Part shown: positions 36,759 through 48,299 of the stretch, in pieces
Numbering within the stretch: position 1 is the first letter of the stretch
Layout: each line of letters begins with the position of its first letter
From: Telmatactis stephensoni
Lineage: Eukaryota > Cnidaria > Anthozoa > Actiniaria > Isophelliidae
NCBI GenBank assembly: GCA_029948255.1
Contig: JALIZF010001907.1
Location: forward strand, 936,001-1,000,000
DNA: 64,000 nt
Direction: 5' to 3'
The notes under the pieces: model-generated
The model's database searches: none
Told to the model about the DNA's origin: nothing
What the model saw: the letters and a program-made list of their open reading frames with translations, nothing else
Position numbers and translations under genes: made by a program

Positions 36759-39700
36759 TCAAACAACAGTTTCTCTGACACTAGACTCCTGGTCCAATTC
36801 CTGACAACTATGAAGGCTATCTAATGATCTTGTTCGTTTGCAAAGCGTTTTTTGCTGTCGAGGTGAAGGCTGTCCAGGAGGAGAAGACATCCAAGAAGAT
36901 TCCGACGTGCTATGACAGCATCTTTGCGCGAGTATAACTTTAGCTATGGAACCCCGATTTGACATGGAAGAGTTGTAACTTGTGTTCTGCGAGGTGTTGA
37001 AAGAATTGCTGAAAAGAATATCGGAGGAGGTGGGGGAATTGTCACTAATAAAACACTCGTCATCAGTGTATTTGTACTCGTGATTGACGTCATATGTGTA
37101 TTTCTCATCATTATCTTCAGTGAAGCAAACATCCGTGCTTTGTAGTTTCGTTATTTTATCAGTGTTTATTTGGTTGTCCCTACCTTCAGCGTCTTCTAAC
37201 GCTTCATAATCCTTGTCTTGACCACTTGCGCTCTTTCCAAGGGTATAAGTGAGCCGCCTCTTATCAACTCCGCACATTATATTGTCACAACATCCATTTC
37301 TTGGGCTCTTTTTTGGTTTCTGTCCTTTACCGTTATTTCTAAGACCACTCCTTGTGCTTGAACCTCCCAATGATCCAGTGTCCTCTTGATTCCTCAGCCT
37401 CAGTTTAAGAGCGTTGCTTCTGTCAGAGTTATCCCGCGCCATCTGACAACCAGCGAGGACATTTAACGCACTCGTACTACGTGAGATGGACGAATTTAAC
37501 AAAGAACCCAAGCGACTGTCGATAGAATCTCGCATTTGATATCTACTCCCTCCATTTTTACGTACAAGCCAAGGGATGAGAAACAGCAGCAGCGAAGACA
37601 CAGTAGTTGTAGCTCCACAGATGTAGAAAGCGGTGTTATAGGATAAAAGAGCATCGTAAATAAAGCCTGCGAGTGACAAGAAAATTAACATCAAGGAACG
37701 TCAAAGTGATGTAGTATGAACTACCTCTCCCAGTCTCTTGCAGTTTCTTCATCATTCCCCTTCTACGAGGGAGCAATTATTTCTTCCATTCTTAGCTTCC
37801 CCCTCTCTCCCCTCCCCTCCGCCTCCCCCTGATCAAGACAAATAACATACAAGTTGCTTATTTTCTTGTACCTGCAAAGGGTGGCCCAGCAGTGATTGTC
37901 AAGGATATAACTCCATATAAATTCCCAAGCGCTTGATTCAATTTATGTACTCCAACAATATCAGTGACCACCACGGCAATCAGAACCACGTACATACCAT
38001 CAAATAAACCCAGCATAACCATGACCGCTATGAACGCTGGGTAAGTTTTGACGATCGGACAAAGCATCGTCATCACTCCAAAACCAATAATCGCAAACTG
38101 AGTCATGTACAATCGGTTAACACGAGGGTGATCCGAGAATTTTCCGAACAGGATGCGACTCAATGTCGAGGAGATGGACATGTAGCCTATCAGCATTGCG
38201 CTGTCTGAGGATGATATCCCGACATCCACCACGAGGCTCACCTATCAAAAACAAATCAGTGCGAAATCATTTAGAATTTTTATCAAAGATGATTGTATTA
38301 CAGCTATCTATCTCGGTTAACCAAGTGTTATTATAGATAGCTTGTACCAAACATTCTGTTGTACCTAAACATGCCAAACTTAAATTCATTTCTTTATATT
38401 TTTATACACTATTTATAACTATATTGCTAACTCCTGGTACTAAATAAAAAATCTGTCTGTCTGTAACATAGGGTCTGTAACACTTCCGCCGAGTGGACCG
38501 CAGGGGAATGGGAGCTAGACTAATAACGGCTGCGAGGGAGACTAGATTAATTGCGGATGCCGATGAATTAACCTGCGTCCAAAAAGCGTATTTTCTGGAT
38601 TTGACACAGGCTACCCACGAAGCTGATCGAGTAACTTACCATGTGAACATAAGGAATAAAATAACCCAACATAAATAACGATACTGCAGCAGTGTACAAC
38701 ACAAACGCTTTATTTTTCCAAACTGACGTGTCGCAGAAAGGTGCAGGTGGTCTCTTGATATCGTAGAGGTGTTCGATTGGGGAGCGAAAACGCTTGTAAG
38801 TCAAGGAAGACAGCACGAGAATGATCATAATGGCAGACAAGATGCGTAGAGTTGTGGTGAGACCATAGTTGTTAAGAAGGTGCTGTAGTAGCGGTCCAAA
38901 CGTAAGGGTTCCAAATCCACTTCCTATAATCAATAGCGTACTGTAAGTCAACTGCAAGGACAAAACTTTTCCGATGACGTCCCCCTTTTATGTGGGTTTG
39001 CAAGCGTAATAAACACTGAAAAAATATTCCGACGTTTTTTTGTGAATCTGTTAGAGTACAGACGCACGGATAAAAGGGGTCTATTTCAATGTTTTATGTT
39101 ATATTTATCAAAATATTTCAACCAATCAGAACGTGCGTAATATTTGTGACGTCATCTGTGCTTACGTAATATTTGTGACGTCATCTTGGCTGTACGTCTG
39201 TACTGGACTACGTTTCGTGGCGCACTCTTTTGTTCTCACCCCATTTTGACGTCATCTGTGCATCTATTAGAGTACAGACGCACGGAAAAATAGAATCTAT
39301 TTGTTAAATCATACACGGTTTTCGACCAATCAGAGTGCGTGTGATATACCAATTATGATATAACATTGGCCACAGTTTCATCACTGAGAACATTTAACTG
39401 TAGTTATCTCACTCTTGTCAACAGGTTAACCATTGCTAAAGGTGAGTAATAACTACAGTTTATATCATAATTGGTATATTACGCGTGCTATGACTGTTCG
39501 AGAACCGTGTGTGATTACAGTACACACGTATAGATGACGTCTTTCGACGAATATTATATAAATCAAATAGATTCCATTTTTCCATGGGTCTGTACACTAA
39601 TAGATGCACAGAAGACGTCAAAATCTGGTGAGAACAACAGTCACGCCACTCGATTTCACTTCTTCTCGTGGCGTACTTTTTTATTCTCGCCACATTTTGA

Positions 39701-42700
39701 TGTCATCTGTGTATCTACTAGTGCACAGACGCACGGAAAATTGTAATCTATTTGTTAATTAGTGTTCTAATAAAATAGTGCATTCTCTCACCTGCGGTGA
39801 TAATCCCGTTCACCAAAGACAATCGTCGGCAAAAATATTCACCAGGGACGGAGAGCGTGGAGAAGTAGCAAAGGCTGGACCCAATCCCCCACAGAAAACT
39901 GTACGTGACGTATATCTTAGGAAACTCTGTCACGAAGGATGTCAGAAGCATTCCAAGACCACAAAGTATACCTCCAACACAGGCAATGGTGCGAAACCCA
40001 ATACGTTCATTTAGACCGCATGTGATTGGTCCAAACAAGTACAGTATACCAACGGCTGCTGACCCAACCCATGCTTGGATTTGTCAATAGATAAAAAAGA
40101 TTAGAAAAATTCACTTTTGTTTAAGGAATGTAAAACGCGCGCGCATGGAAGATGTAGAGCAAGAGAAAAGCAAGCTTAGGAACACGAGGTGTAGCCGAGT
40201 GTTTCTCTTGCTTTTCGAGTGCTCTACATCTTCTAGAGTGTTTATATCACAGTGCAGAGACATGAGCGATCGTTTTATATTGCTTTTATAAAATATTTTC
40301 GACGTTTTTTGAGCGAGCCATGTCTCTGTCCTCTGATATAAACATGGTAGCCAGCCAATCAACGCGCGCGTTATATCTCAAATATTTTATAATGTGTGAA
40401 AGAGTATGATACAGCTATCTCTAAGGTGTTTAACGAACGAGAACTCTGGCGACCTCAATAAACCATCCCAAAGAGAGGCATACTATTGTCCTGCTGGCTC
40501 AAGTTTGTACGGTGGGCGTCGGTCTTTCGTGATTGAGAAGATACTGCATGGCTTTGTGATTCACATCCCCCCTCCTCCATCTGCCTCCCTTCGTCCAACA
40601 TAAACAAGCAGTTTCTATAACGTATTTCCTTGCGTCGTTATACAGCATTTTTAGTTATAGTGAGGGGTCGAAATATGCAAATGTGTCACTCACTCGAACA
40701 TTGTTAAACTATGTTACTGCGCATGCTCGACGTGATTGAAGGCAGGCCGAAAATAACGTGGGCTCTTGATACGCAGCAGCTATCGCTTTCTTTCGTTTTT
40801 ATTGCGGGACTCCTGAAGGACTCCCGAACTATAACTCGATGTTAATCCAATCCACGAGTTATATACACCATTGGCGGTTTGATCACTCGATGAGTTACTC
40901 ACTAAGAACCAGGTTTTTGAGATCGAAAAATCTGGATCATTCACTGACCTCACTCTCTTTGAATTAGTCAAAAAATATCATTCAAATTATTTCATGTTAG
41001 GGTAGCGGACGAGGAAATGGGTAAAGAAATGTTAGAGGAAAGTTTTGAAAAGGGTTGGAAGAGTGCAAAGGGAATTGGTAGTAGTAGGTAGTATTGGTGC
41101 TGAAAGAGTGGTAAAAGGAAGTAGAGATTAAGTAGAAGCAAGAGATCGACCATACTACTAACAGACCGAAACTCAGTATTGACATTTTTGACGTGCGCGC
41201 GAACGGGACCGTTTGATTACGGCATTTGAATTCTATTGTCTAAGAGCCTTGCGCGCGCGATGGCGAAATTACTAAATATAACCTTAGTCGCCGCGAACAT
41301 CACACAGACATCAATAACGAGTTTCGCTCTCTTAGTATTATGGTCTCTTGGTAGAAGATAGATTAGGAAGGGACTAACTAGACCAGTTTTCGTACGAGAG
41401 TGAAACGGATCGCGCCGTACCGTGACTGTGTGAGTGCCGCAATGAAATTCCGGCCATGACCGTGCTGTGACCATATCACAGTCATACGTAAACTACTCTA
41501 AAAATTGATTACTCACCGGTGGCCGCTTTACTTTTCCCAAACTCGTCCAGAAGAAAAGCAAATAAAATTCCAAATGAGTTATGAATTCCAAGAACAATAA
41601 ACTGGATGACAAAACCAGAAGCACAAACAGCCCATCCCCACTCTCCTTCAGGAATAAATTTGATTCCGTTCAGTTCATATGGGGACTCTGTAATAATTTC
41701 AGATGAATTTCCTTCACAAGGAGACGACGTTGTCGTCTCTGAATCTGAAAAAGACGTCTGAATGTTATTATAGCACAAACTGAACAAATAGAGTCAATCT
41801 CACGCAACGGTTGTTTGTTATAGCCAACAACAAGAGCTGATAAAGCAGATAGATAGATAGATAAATTGTGTATTAAAACTTTGCCTTGCAATCTTTAAGA
41901 TTGAATTACGCATTACAATAATATAAACACATATGGCGTTTTAGATCAGTGTTTTCCAGTTCCAAAGAGTGTGAATGCGCGGTGCCATTACCCAAACATT
42001 CCTGTCGTTACCATGGTGAGCTATCTGAGCGATAACCGTGTTGTTTTCCCAGTCATACGAAACTAGTAAACAAGTGGTTCACTACCTTTTAAGTCCCCAC
42101 TGGCATGTTTTAGTATAAAGCGACCATATTGGAAGGCAGTACAAGTTAAAAAAAGACGGCCATCCTCATATCCAGTATTTAGATAAAGAACTGAAATTTT
42201 CACCAGCAAGTTAAAAATGCAGACTTGCCAACTAAATCTTTACCAATGGGTATTTAACGTTTTAAGAAACGACACGAAGAATTGAATAATAGACCCGAAT
42301 GATTAATCACAACTCAACTCCTTTTATAAATCAGCGTCCCGTTATCGAACCTTTACTTCCCTTAACAAAACACCACATTCTTGTACACCTTGTGCGGTAA
42401 ATATAGTTACGTAACCCATGATAAATATATTAGTTTAACTGCCGGGTCCTATATGGTCAGTAGAAATGAGTCTTGCCCGTTCATTTTCCATAAAATGGTA
42501 TAAATAACAATACGATATTTCGTCGTGGAAATCATTAGCACGTCATTGTTGATCTTAAAATAAGATTAAGATATATTTTGTGGTTTGCTTACCGGACGGG
42601 CTGACTACATTTTGCATTTCATGTTGGATTTCCTCCTCGCCGATCGAAATCGAACCATTCGGGACACTGACAATAGTTTCATTTACTGTTGATAGCAACC

Positions 42701-42764
42701 GCTCGATTTCTGGTCTTCCATTAAGTTGATGGCAACTAGAAATTATCGCCTGTCGTCGTTCCAT
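36759..42764 (-). CDS. SLC16-family transporter C (MCT-like), 6 exons, intact
   Basis: Exons in transcript order: 42764-42593, 41744-41517, 40073-39792, 38923-38640, 38241-37872, 37666-36759. All joins are GT..AG and in phase, giving 747 aa. An N-terminal cytosolic extension of about 100 residues precedes the TM1 signature, here EGEWGW instead of DGGWGW. FGPITCGLNERIGFR, GSGFGTLTFGPL, MLGYFIPYVHM and SRILFGKFSDHP follow in family order; GPPFAG ends TM10. A Ser/Asn-rich tail of about 270 residues follows the last TM. An extra intron (38924-39791) splits the TAG|SGFG segment that is continuous in A and B. The substrate is unknown. No frame break was found, unlike A and B. Confidence 0.9.
39051..39765. 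mobile_element. Complex CRE-bearing foldback in SLC16-C intron 3
   Basis: Several copies of TTAGAGTACAGACGCACGGA and of its complement occur (39051, 39267, about 39585, 39723), together with a TATAAACTGTAGTTATT-type inner arm pair and AATTATGATATA/TATATCATAATT arms. TGACGTCA occurs repeatedly (39159, 39177 and 39248 area). It looks like nested or rearranged copies of one family; a simpler copy lies at 61627-61890. Confidence 0.75.
40122..40393. mobile_element. Nested-palindrome MITE, copy 1 (SLC16-C intron 2)
   Basis: The ends TAAAACGCGCGCG and CGCGCGCGTTATAT are inverted. Inside, GATGTAGAGCAAGAGAAAAG pairs with CTTTTCGAGTGCTCTACATC around the sequence AACACGAGGTGTAGCCGAGTG. Relative to the copies at 54538 and 54858, it lacks a CTCTGTTCTGTGATATAAACA segment in the left arm. 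Confidence 0.85.
41390..41500. repeat. Dispersed repeat, copy 1 (CCGTGACTGTGTGAGTGCCG)
   Basis: GAGTGAAACGGATCGCGCCG, then TACCGTGACTGTGTGAGTGCC, and a closing CACAGTCATACGTAAACTACTCT match the repeat at about 53485-53615 in glycerol kinase intron 6. It lies next to the splice donor of SLC16-C exon 2. Confidence 0.7.
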
Positions 42765-42892
42765 ACCTATTGCTCTCTTTTGGCGTTTTACTGGAGCAAA
42801 AACGTTTTACTGGGGCAAAAAAGAACGCGCGCCAACCGTAACGGCGCATAAAATATTTCAACAGTTCTTTTTAGGTAATAGTTTCCTACGTC

Positions 42893-42951
42893 ATTTGACT
42901 TAGAGGAAAGAACGCGAGGCTATATAAGAGGACAACCAGTCACGAAGAAGC
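42893..42951. promoter_or_regulatory. TATA-box-like core promoter
   Basis: TATATAAG at 42921-42928 fits the TATA consensus on the plus strand, and its complement CTTATATA reads acceptably on the minus strand. On the minus strand it would sit about 155 bp before the SLC16-C start codon, a plausible promoter. On the plus strand no gene follows for 2 kb. Direction is unresolved. Confidence 0.35.
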
Positions 42952-45108
42952 GTCGAAATACAAAGAAGAACATATCATAAAGACGCATATTAGAATATGA
43001 AATCAAAAGCTTTTCTGAAATTCTGCTGGCCAGCGGTTTAACGAAAAATGACGTCAAAACATGGCGCCGATTCTTGTTAGCTGACTAACAGCTAAAGCAG
43101 GAATCGATCCTTTGGTTGACATGTTTTTTTCCATCACTTTTTTATTCATAAATGCCTTTGGGTTACCTTGGGGTTAGGTAGTAACTGAATAATTATTCAT
43201 GAATTTTTCTTACTTTTAAACCTTTTATTCCAAATGTTTATAGAATGAACGAGATAGTAGACAGATTCAAAAAATAATAGATTTATAAAATTAAGATACC
43301 CGATTCGTAGACAGAATTGCAGAATCGTAGATTTATAGAATTAAGATTCATTTTGATATAATTTTACTTTGAATAGAAGAATGTATTTCATTCGGAATTT
43401 TAAGTGACGAGGTAAACATGAATGTCCCAGGTGACCTTGCGGTCTCATATATTTTGTTTCACGATTTTGTATTCGACAGTAGCTATAGAATCAGGTGTAG
43501 GTCAGATAGATAATGAACAATAGGAAGAGAAAAAAGAAAACAGCAAGTAAAATCTAGAAGAATGGAATAAATAATGCCGGTTGTATGGCTACATCTTTAT
43601 TCATAACGTAACCAAACAAAATAACGAATAAATCATGATGATTTCCTTACATTTTTTATTTGCGTGTTCAATTTATATTTCTGATGTTCTTTTATGTGCA
43701 GTGACTAACAAGACGAATAACTTATAATTTCTCGTTAATAATCCGGCTAAATAATACGAGGTCACGTGACTCCTCCCACGCGTTAGCAACATTCAAAGTC
43801 TTCAAAAGCTGATGTTATTTGAATAATGACTTTGCTGTTTTCAAAGCAAAATATAATCTATTTAGAAAATCCCCATCTGTTGTGAAAACAAAATCCCATG
43901 ATGGCGAAAAAAGAGCGATTATACAAACTATTTTTTGCTGTTGTACATTTGGAAATATCCTAGAAACGAGCATCACATGAACCAGTAATTCAATACAAAA
44001 TTCCTTTTTAGTATCTCACATTCTTTTTATCAAACCTTAATCTACTTAGATCATTTAATATTTTTACAACCGTTTTAGTGGAATTCATTATTGTGGTTCA
44101 CTTTTAAAGCATGCAAGCTTACTGTATTGGATTAACTAGCGATTAAAGGTCAAATTTTCCATGTGTATGTCACAGTTTCAATCTAACCTTCATTAGGCAT
44201 TAACATCTAACGTGTATACAATCAACTATTCGAGCCCGTAATTCTTCTTCCGCCTTTTTATAAAAACAATCCCTGCTAGAAAATAAATTAGAAAATTTAA
44301 ATGAACAGTGGATTGATATTATAGTCAACAACAGTTTAGCTCAATAATGGTTGATAACTGCATTTTTTTGTTCCGATCGAGAGAAAAGTGGCATATGGTA
44401 TATGTAGATTTTCGTTCTTCAATTCCAATTAAGAGTTGACTGACTCGGTGCCGTGCTTGGCCAGCGTATGTCATTATGGAGATTGCAAACCTTTTGAAAA
44501 AACACCTTGATTTGAATTTAGGTGCCTACATGGTTCAATTCAATTGTAAATTTTGGAAAAAGGAATGAATACTTAGGGAATCACTTTGTATAAACAAACT
44601 GTGATCACGCGGTGGATGGCCGATTTTGAAGTCGACTTACAACTACAAGGGAGAAAATTGAGGATTTCTAGGGAATAAGCGCGCGTTCGCTCACTGCTGA
44701 GTGATTTCATCGGGTATTCGCCGGCGTGAATATCTGGTCGATCTCTAGCGAGTTAATAGATTAGCATCTTGTCAACGTATGTCTTAAAAACAGGCCTCTC
44801 GCTATTGTTAGTAAAAAACGACGTTCATTAATGGCAAACTTACTGTTCACCATGCGGGCCTAACTACCGTAAATTATTTATGGTAATATTAGATTCAATG
44901 AAAACTGGATTTAATGTGGAAGGATAATTTTGCTACTAAGCTGCACGTACGTTCTTCTGTTGGAAACGACGACGGAAAATTGGCCACCATTACGTCTGAG
45001 GAAAACATTGTCTTCAAGTGCAAGATGGTGAAGCTGGAAGACGTATCTTAAACTGCTGAAGTTGACTAAGTTTTCTTGGGACTCAATCCTTGCAAGCTAT
45101 GCTAGAAC
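42952..45108. other. Intergenic region between SLC16-C and Kv
   Basis: Both neighbouring genes point away, so this interval should hold both promoters. I see AT-rich sequence with no exon chain. A 14-codon frame begins at 42995. No clear repeat family was recognised. Confidence 0.45.
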
Positions 45109-46374
45109 ATGAACTATAGCTCATCTGATTGCCTTGATGTGAAACAAAAAGCACTATCACGGGAGAGAGTACGCATAAATGTTAGTGGTGAAATGTTTGA
45201 AACATTTGAAGAAACGCTTGATCGTTTTCCGGGCACACTACTCGGTTCCAAATCCAAGAGAAATCGATATTTCAACTCCAAAAAACACGAGTACTGCTTT
45301 GACAGAGATAGGACAGTTTTTAATTCTATTTTATTTTACTATCAATCACAAGGGATTTTATCAAAACCCGAGACTGTTTCCTACGAGATCTTCTTCAGGG
45401 AAACGGCATTTTTTGAACTGGAGAATGACTGCATGGGGAAATTGGACCCATCAGTAAAATGGTTTATCAATAGCCAACGTCGCAAAAGAACGCTTCGTGG
45501 ACGAATATGGCAATCTCTGGAAAATCCTGTCTCCCACGCAGAGCGTTTTGTGAATAAGCTCTCAGGTTTAATCACTTTACTGTCCTTAGCAGCTTTGTGC
45601 TGGGAGACTTTACCTGATGTTCGCAAAGTGAGTTCTCAATTAGACAATAATACAAAAGTTACTACTGTCAACAATTTTAATAACAATGTCGAAAACTCAT
45701 TTCAACATGGGAATCAATTTTGGTTCCTAGCCGAGTCGATCTTTTCTGGCTGGTTTACGATTGACTATTTTGCACGTATTGTCACGGCGCCGAGACCGCT
45801 GGCATTTTTGTTCTCCTTCTCTGCCATGGTGGATTTGCTATCGATTTTACCTTTTTATATCACTTTAGCTTTTCAGTTTTCTACTGTATCTCCTTCGCCG
45901 TTTCTACGAGTCGCTCGTTTGGTTAGGATTCTCAAATTAAAGCGATACAGCACCAGTGTGCGTTTGTTGTTTGAAACAATAAGTGACAGCCGCGAGGAAT
46001 TGCAAGTGTTCTTTTTGTGTTTGATCTTCATAACTGTTATTATGTCAAGTGTGTTATTTCACGTTGAAGGAATGGGAGAGAATTCCCAGTTTGTTAGCAT
46101 CCCCGATGTTTTCTGGTACTCAGTTGTCACGCTTTCAAGTGTTGGATACGGTGATTATGTGCCTCGAACGGCATTTGGCAAAACTATCGCCGCATGGTTC
46201 ATGATCAGTGGAGTGGTGGTAATATTCTGTTTTTCACCGGTTTTATTTGCCAAATTCCGTCGTTGTAGATATCGTCTGTTCAAAGAACAAGTAGAATTGC
46301 AAATATATCGAGAAGAAACTGGTCAAATCTACAATCAGAAATTCATAGACGAGAGATATAAGAAAAGAAATTAA
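45109..46374 (+). CDS. Shaker-type voltage-gated K+ channel, single exon, divergent S4 and S6
   Basis: An intronless 421-aa frame. The T1 tetramerisation domain is at about 20-105 (RVRINVSGEMFET, FDRDRTVFNSILFYYQS) without the Zn-binding Cys cluster of Kv2-4, so Kv1-like. S1 is at about 147-168, S2 203-222 (E209, D219), S3 232-250 (D242), S4 265-288, S5 298-317, selectivity filter TLSSVGYGD at 341-349, S6 361-385. Compared with my memory of Shaker, S4 is three residues (one arginine repeat) shorter: LRVARLVRILKLKRYS. The S6 PVP hinge is replaced by FSP (375-377), as in electrically silent subunits, which also lose PVP. It probably acts as a plasma-membrane K+ channel subunit, perhaps only in heteromers. 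AATAAA is at 46392-46397. Cnidarian Kv1 genes are known to be expanded, and many lack introns. Confidence 0.92.
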   Translation: MNYSSSDCLDVKQKALSRERVRINVSGEMFETFEETLDRFPGTLLGSKSKRNRYFNSKKHEYCFDRDRTVFNSILFYYQSQGILSKPETVSYEIFFRETAFFELENDCMGKLDPSVKWFINSQRRKRTLRGRIWQSLENPVSHAERFVNKLSGLITLLSLAALCWETLPDVRKVSSQLDNNTKVTTVNNFNNNVENSFQHGNQFWFLAESIFSGWFTIDYFARIVTAPRPLAFLFSFSAMVDLLSILPFYITLAFQFSTVSPSPFLRVARLVRILKLKRYSTSVRLLFETISDSREELQVFFLCLIFITVIMSSVLFHVEGMGENSQFVSIPDVFWYSVVTLSSVGYGDYVPRTAFGKTIAAWFMISGVVVIFCFSPVLFAKFRRCRYRLFKEQVELQIYREETGQIYNQKFIDERYKKRN

Positions 46375-46397
46375 GAAAAGAAATTAAGAGAAATAAA

Positions 46398-48220
46398 GGC
46401 CATAGTGAAAACGGCAAGTTGGGATGTTCATGAAAACACAAAAGTTGTCAGCTTGCGCCAGCCTTCTCGTTCTGAATGAAAACCGCATTTAGCTGTTGAC
46501 GAATTACAGTTAGTGATTTTTTTCGAGATAGACTTGACTAATAAAATATATTTTGAAAGGTTTGTGTTAGATTATATCCGATATGGAACATTTTTGATAG
46601 CTAAACTCAAGTTAGTCTGATCACTCTAACGCGTAGTCGTTAGGCCGTGAGAAAACATGCCAAAAGGGAGACGATTTGGATGAGTTTCTAGATGACAGCC
46701 TGCTATCTTGATAATAAGACACTTGCCTAAAGCCTTCAAGACTGCTTTAATGCCTAGTTTTTGATAGAATACCCATCAGAGAGGATATATGTTTTAAAAT
46801 TCATTGAATTTCTTGGCGGATTGAAGAGGCACTTCAACGGATGTGATTGGGCTTCAGAAAAGGACATCCCACATCGTAAATTCAACATTTATGAAGCTCT
46901 AATTTTCACTAAAGCTTAATCCTGCAATTATATTTACACTTTTTAATGCTAATCTTTTTATAGTAAATTTAAATTTGATTTAGCCTCTCGTGTGATAATC
47001 AAAAATAAAGAATCCTTTCAGAAAATCGTGTTATTGGGGAAACCTTATTGAAGTTGAGTAGTAAAGAAATTCTGTCCTTTCACGATTTCTTCATGGCAAA
47101 GTGTAAATGACAAAGCAATTATCTCACATAACTAATATTTTTTAATCAATGTTCGGTGAGTGAAACCATAGAATTACGGAACTCTATTTAGATGGAAAAT
47201 ACAACGACTTTGTTTTGTCGTCGTTATGTCTAAATGCTTCGGACAAAATGGCGACAATCTTTTGGACAAAGCCTTTTCGCCAAACAAAATTAGCAATCCT
47301 TCAAAAGAATAATTAGAATTTACAGTAAACATCATTTCCCTTCGTAAAACAAGCTCTTCTGTTTGACTTTAAAAGGTCGTTTGTTTTTATTCATCGGAAC
47401 ACTGTTTAGCAAGTAATCCAGTGATATTTTTATTCAAAGAGGAAGTAAACCAATTCAGTACAGCAAAAAGTGCTAGCTATGTTTGTATTTTCAAACAAAG
47501 ACAGACTGCCAGTATCACAGCTAATTTCTTTAATAATTATACTAAATATTTAAAATGAATGCCTATACTCGAAGATAATGTTAGCATAAGAGGAATAATT
47601 GCAAGCTGGTTTTGGTCATAGATACGAAAATTGATAAGCAATGAATAAGATTGAAAGAATTCATCTCGGCCGCCATCAATGGCTACCATCTTTACAAGAT
47701 CACGTTTTGGTCTAGTGCTAACTCCATTAATTCCCGAAAACATCATTTTGACTTCCGAAAAACAAGGCTTTGTTTGATTCATAAACTAGAAAAACAAGCC
47801 GTCAATTTTAATAATTGCCAAAAAGGTGAAAAATTGCCCACTGCATTTCATTCACATACTTGTGGCTTTTCCTATCAGATTTGATCTCACTTGAAATGAA
47901 GGACTTTTTAAATCATCTGTATTTTAAGAGATAGAAATTAAAAATTAATCAAAAATTGATTATTTATTAGTTTGCGTTGAACTATATAATTAAAAGTTAT
48001 TAAACACGATAGTACGAGAGACCGCTAGCTGTTACGTCTGCGGTGACAGTGGGCTCTGAAGCTCTGACGCTGGTCTTGATCAATAGAAAAGGTTAAAAAT
48101 AATAGGAAATCGTGTCTCTATTTTTTAATGACAAGCTCTAGCAGCACCATATACATTTTTACTAGGGCTTCCTGTTTTTTAAGTTAGGCATCCCAAGTAA
48201 TTTGCCAGTGAGAGGAAAAT
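46398..48220. other. Kv 3' flank, no gene seen
   Basis: AT-rich intergenic sequence with another AATAAA-like site near 46541. The open frames at 47537-47884 overlap on opposite strands and show no motif. No repeat structure was recognised. Confidence 0.45.
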
Positions 48221-48221
48221 A

Positions 48222-48290
48222 AATAAACAAATAAATATATAAATAAATAAAAGATAAATGAATGAATGAATGAATGAGTGAAGTCTGTAG
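48222..48290 (+). repeat. (AAAT)n/(GAAT)n microsatellite
   Basis: AAATAAATAAAC..GATAAATGAATGAATG. It lies at the 3' side of the minus-strand retrotransposon remnant and could be its microsatellite-like tail. Confidence 0.7.
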
Positions 48291-48299
48291 AGCCGAATG

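Noticed and set aside
42995..43042. 14-codon frame after a TATA box (MKSKAFLKFCWPAV), possible start of a secreted peptide
   Set aside because: Ends in TAA without a convincing splice donor and has no downstream partner exon.
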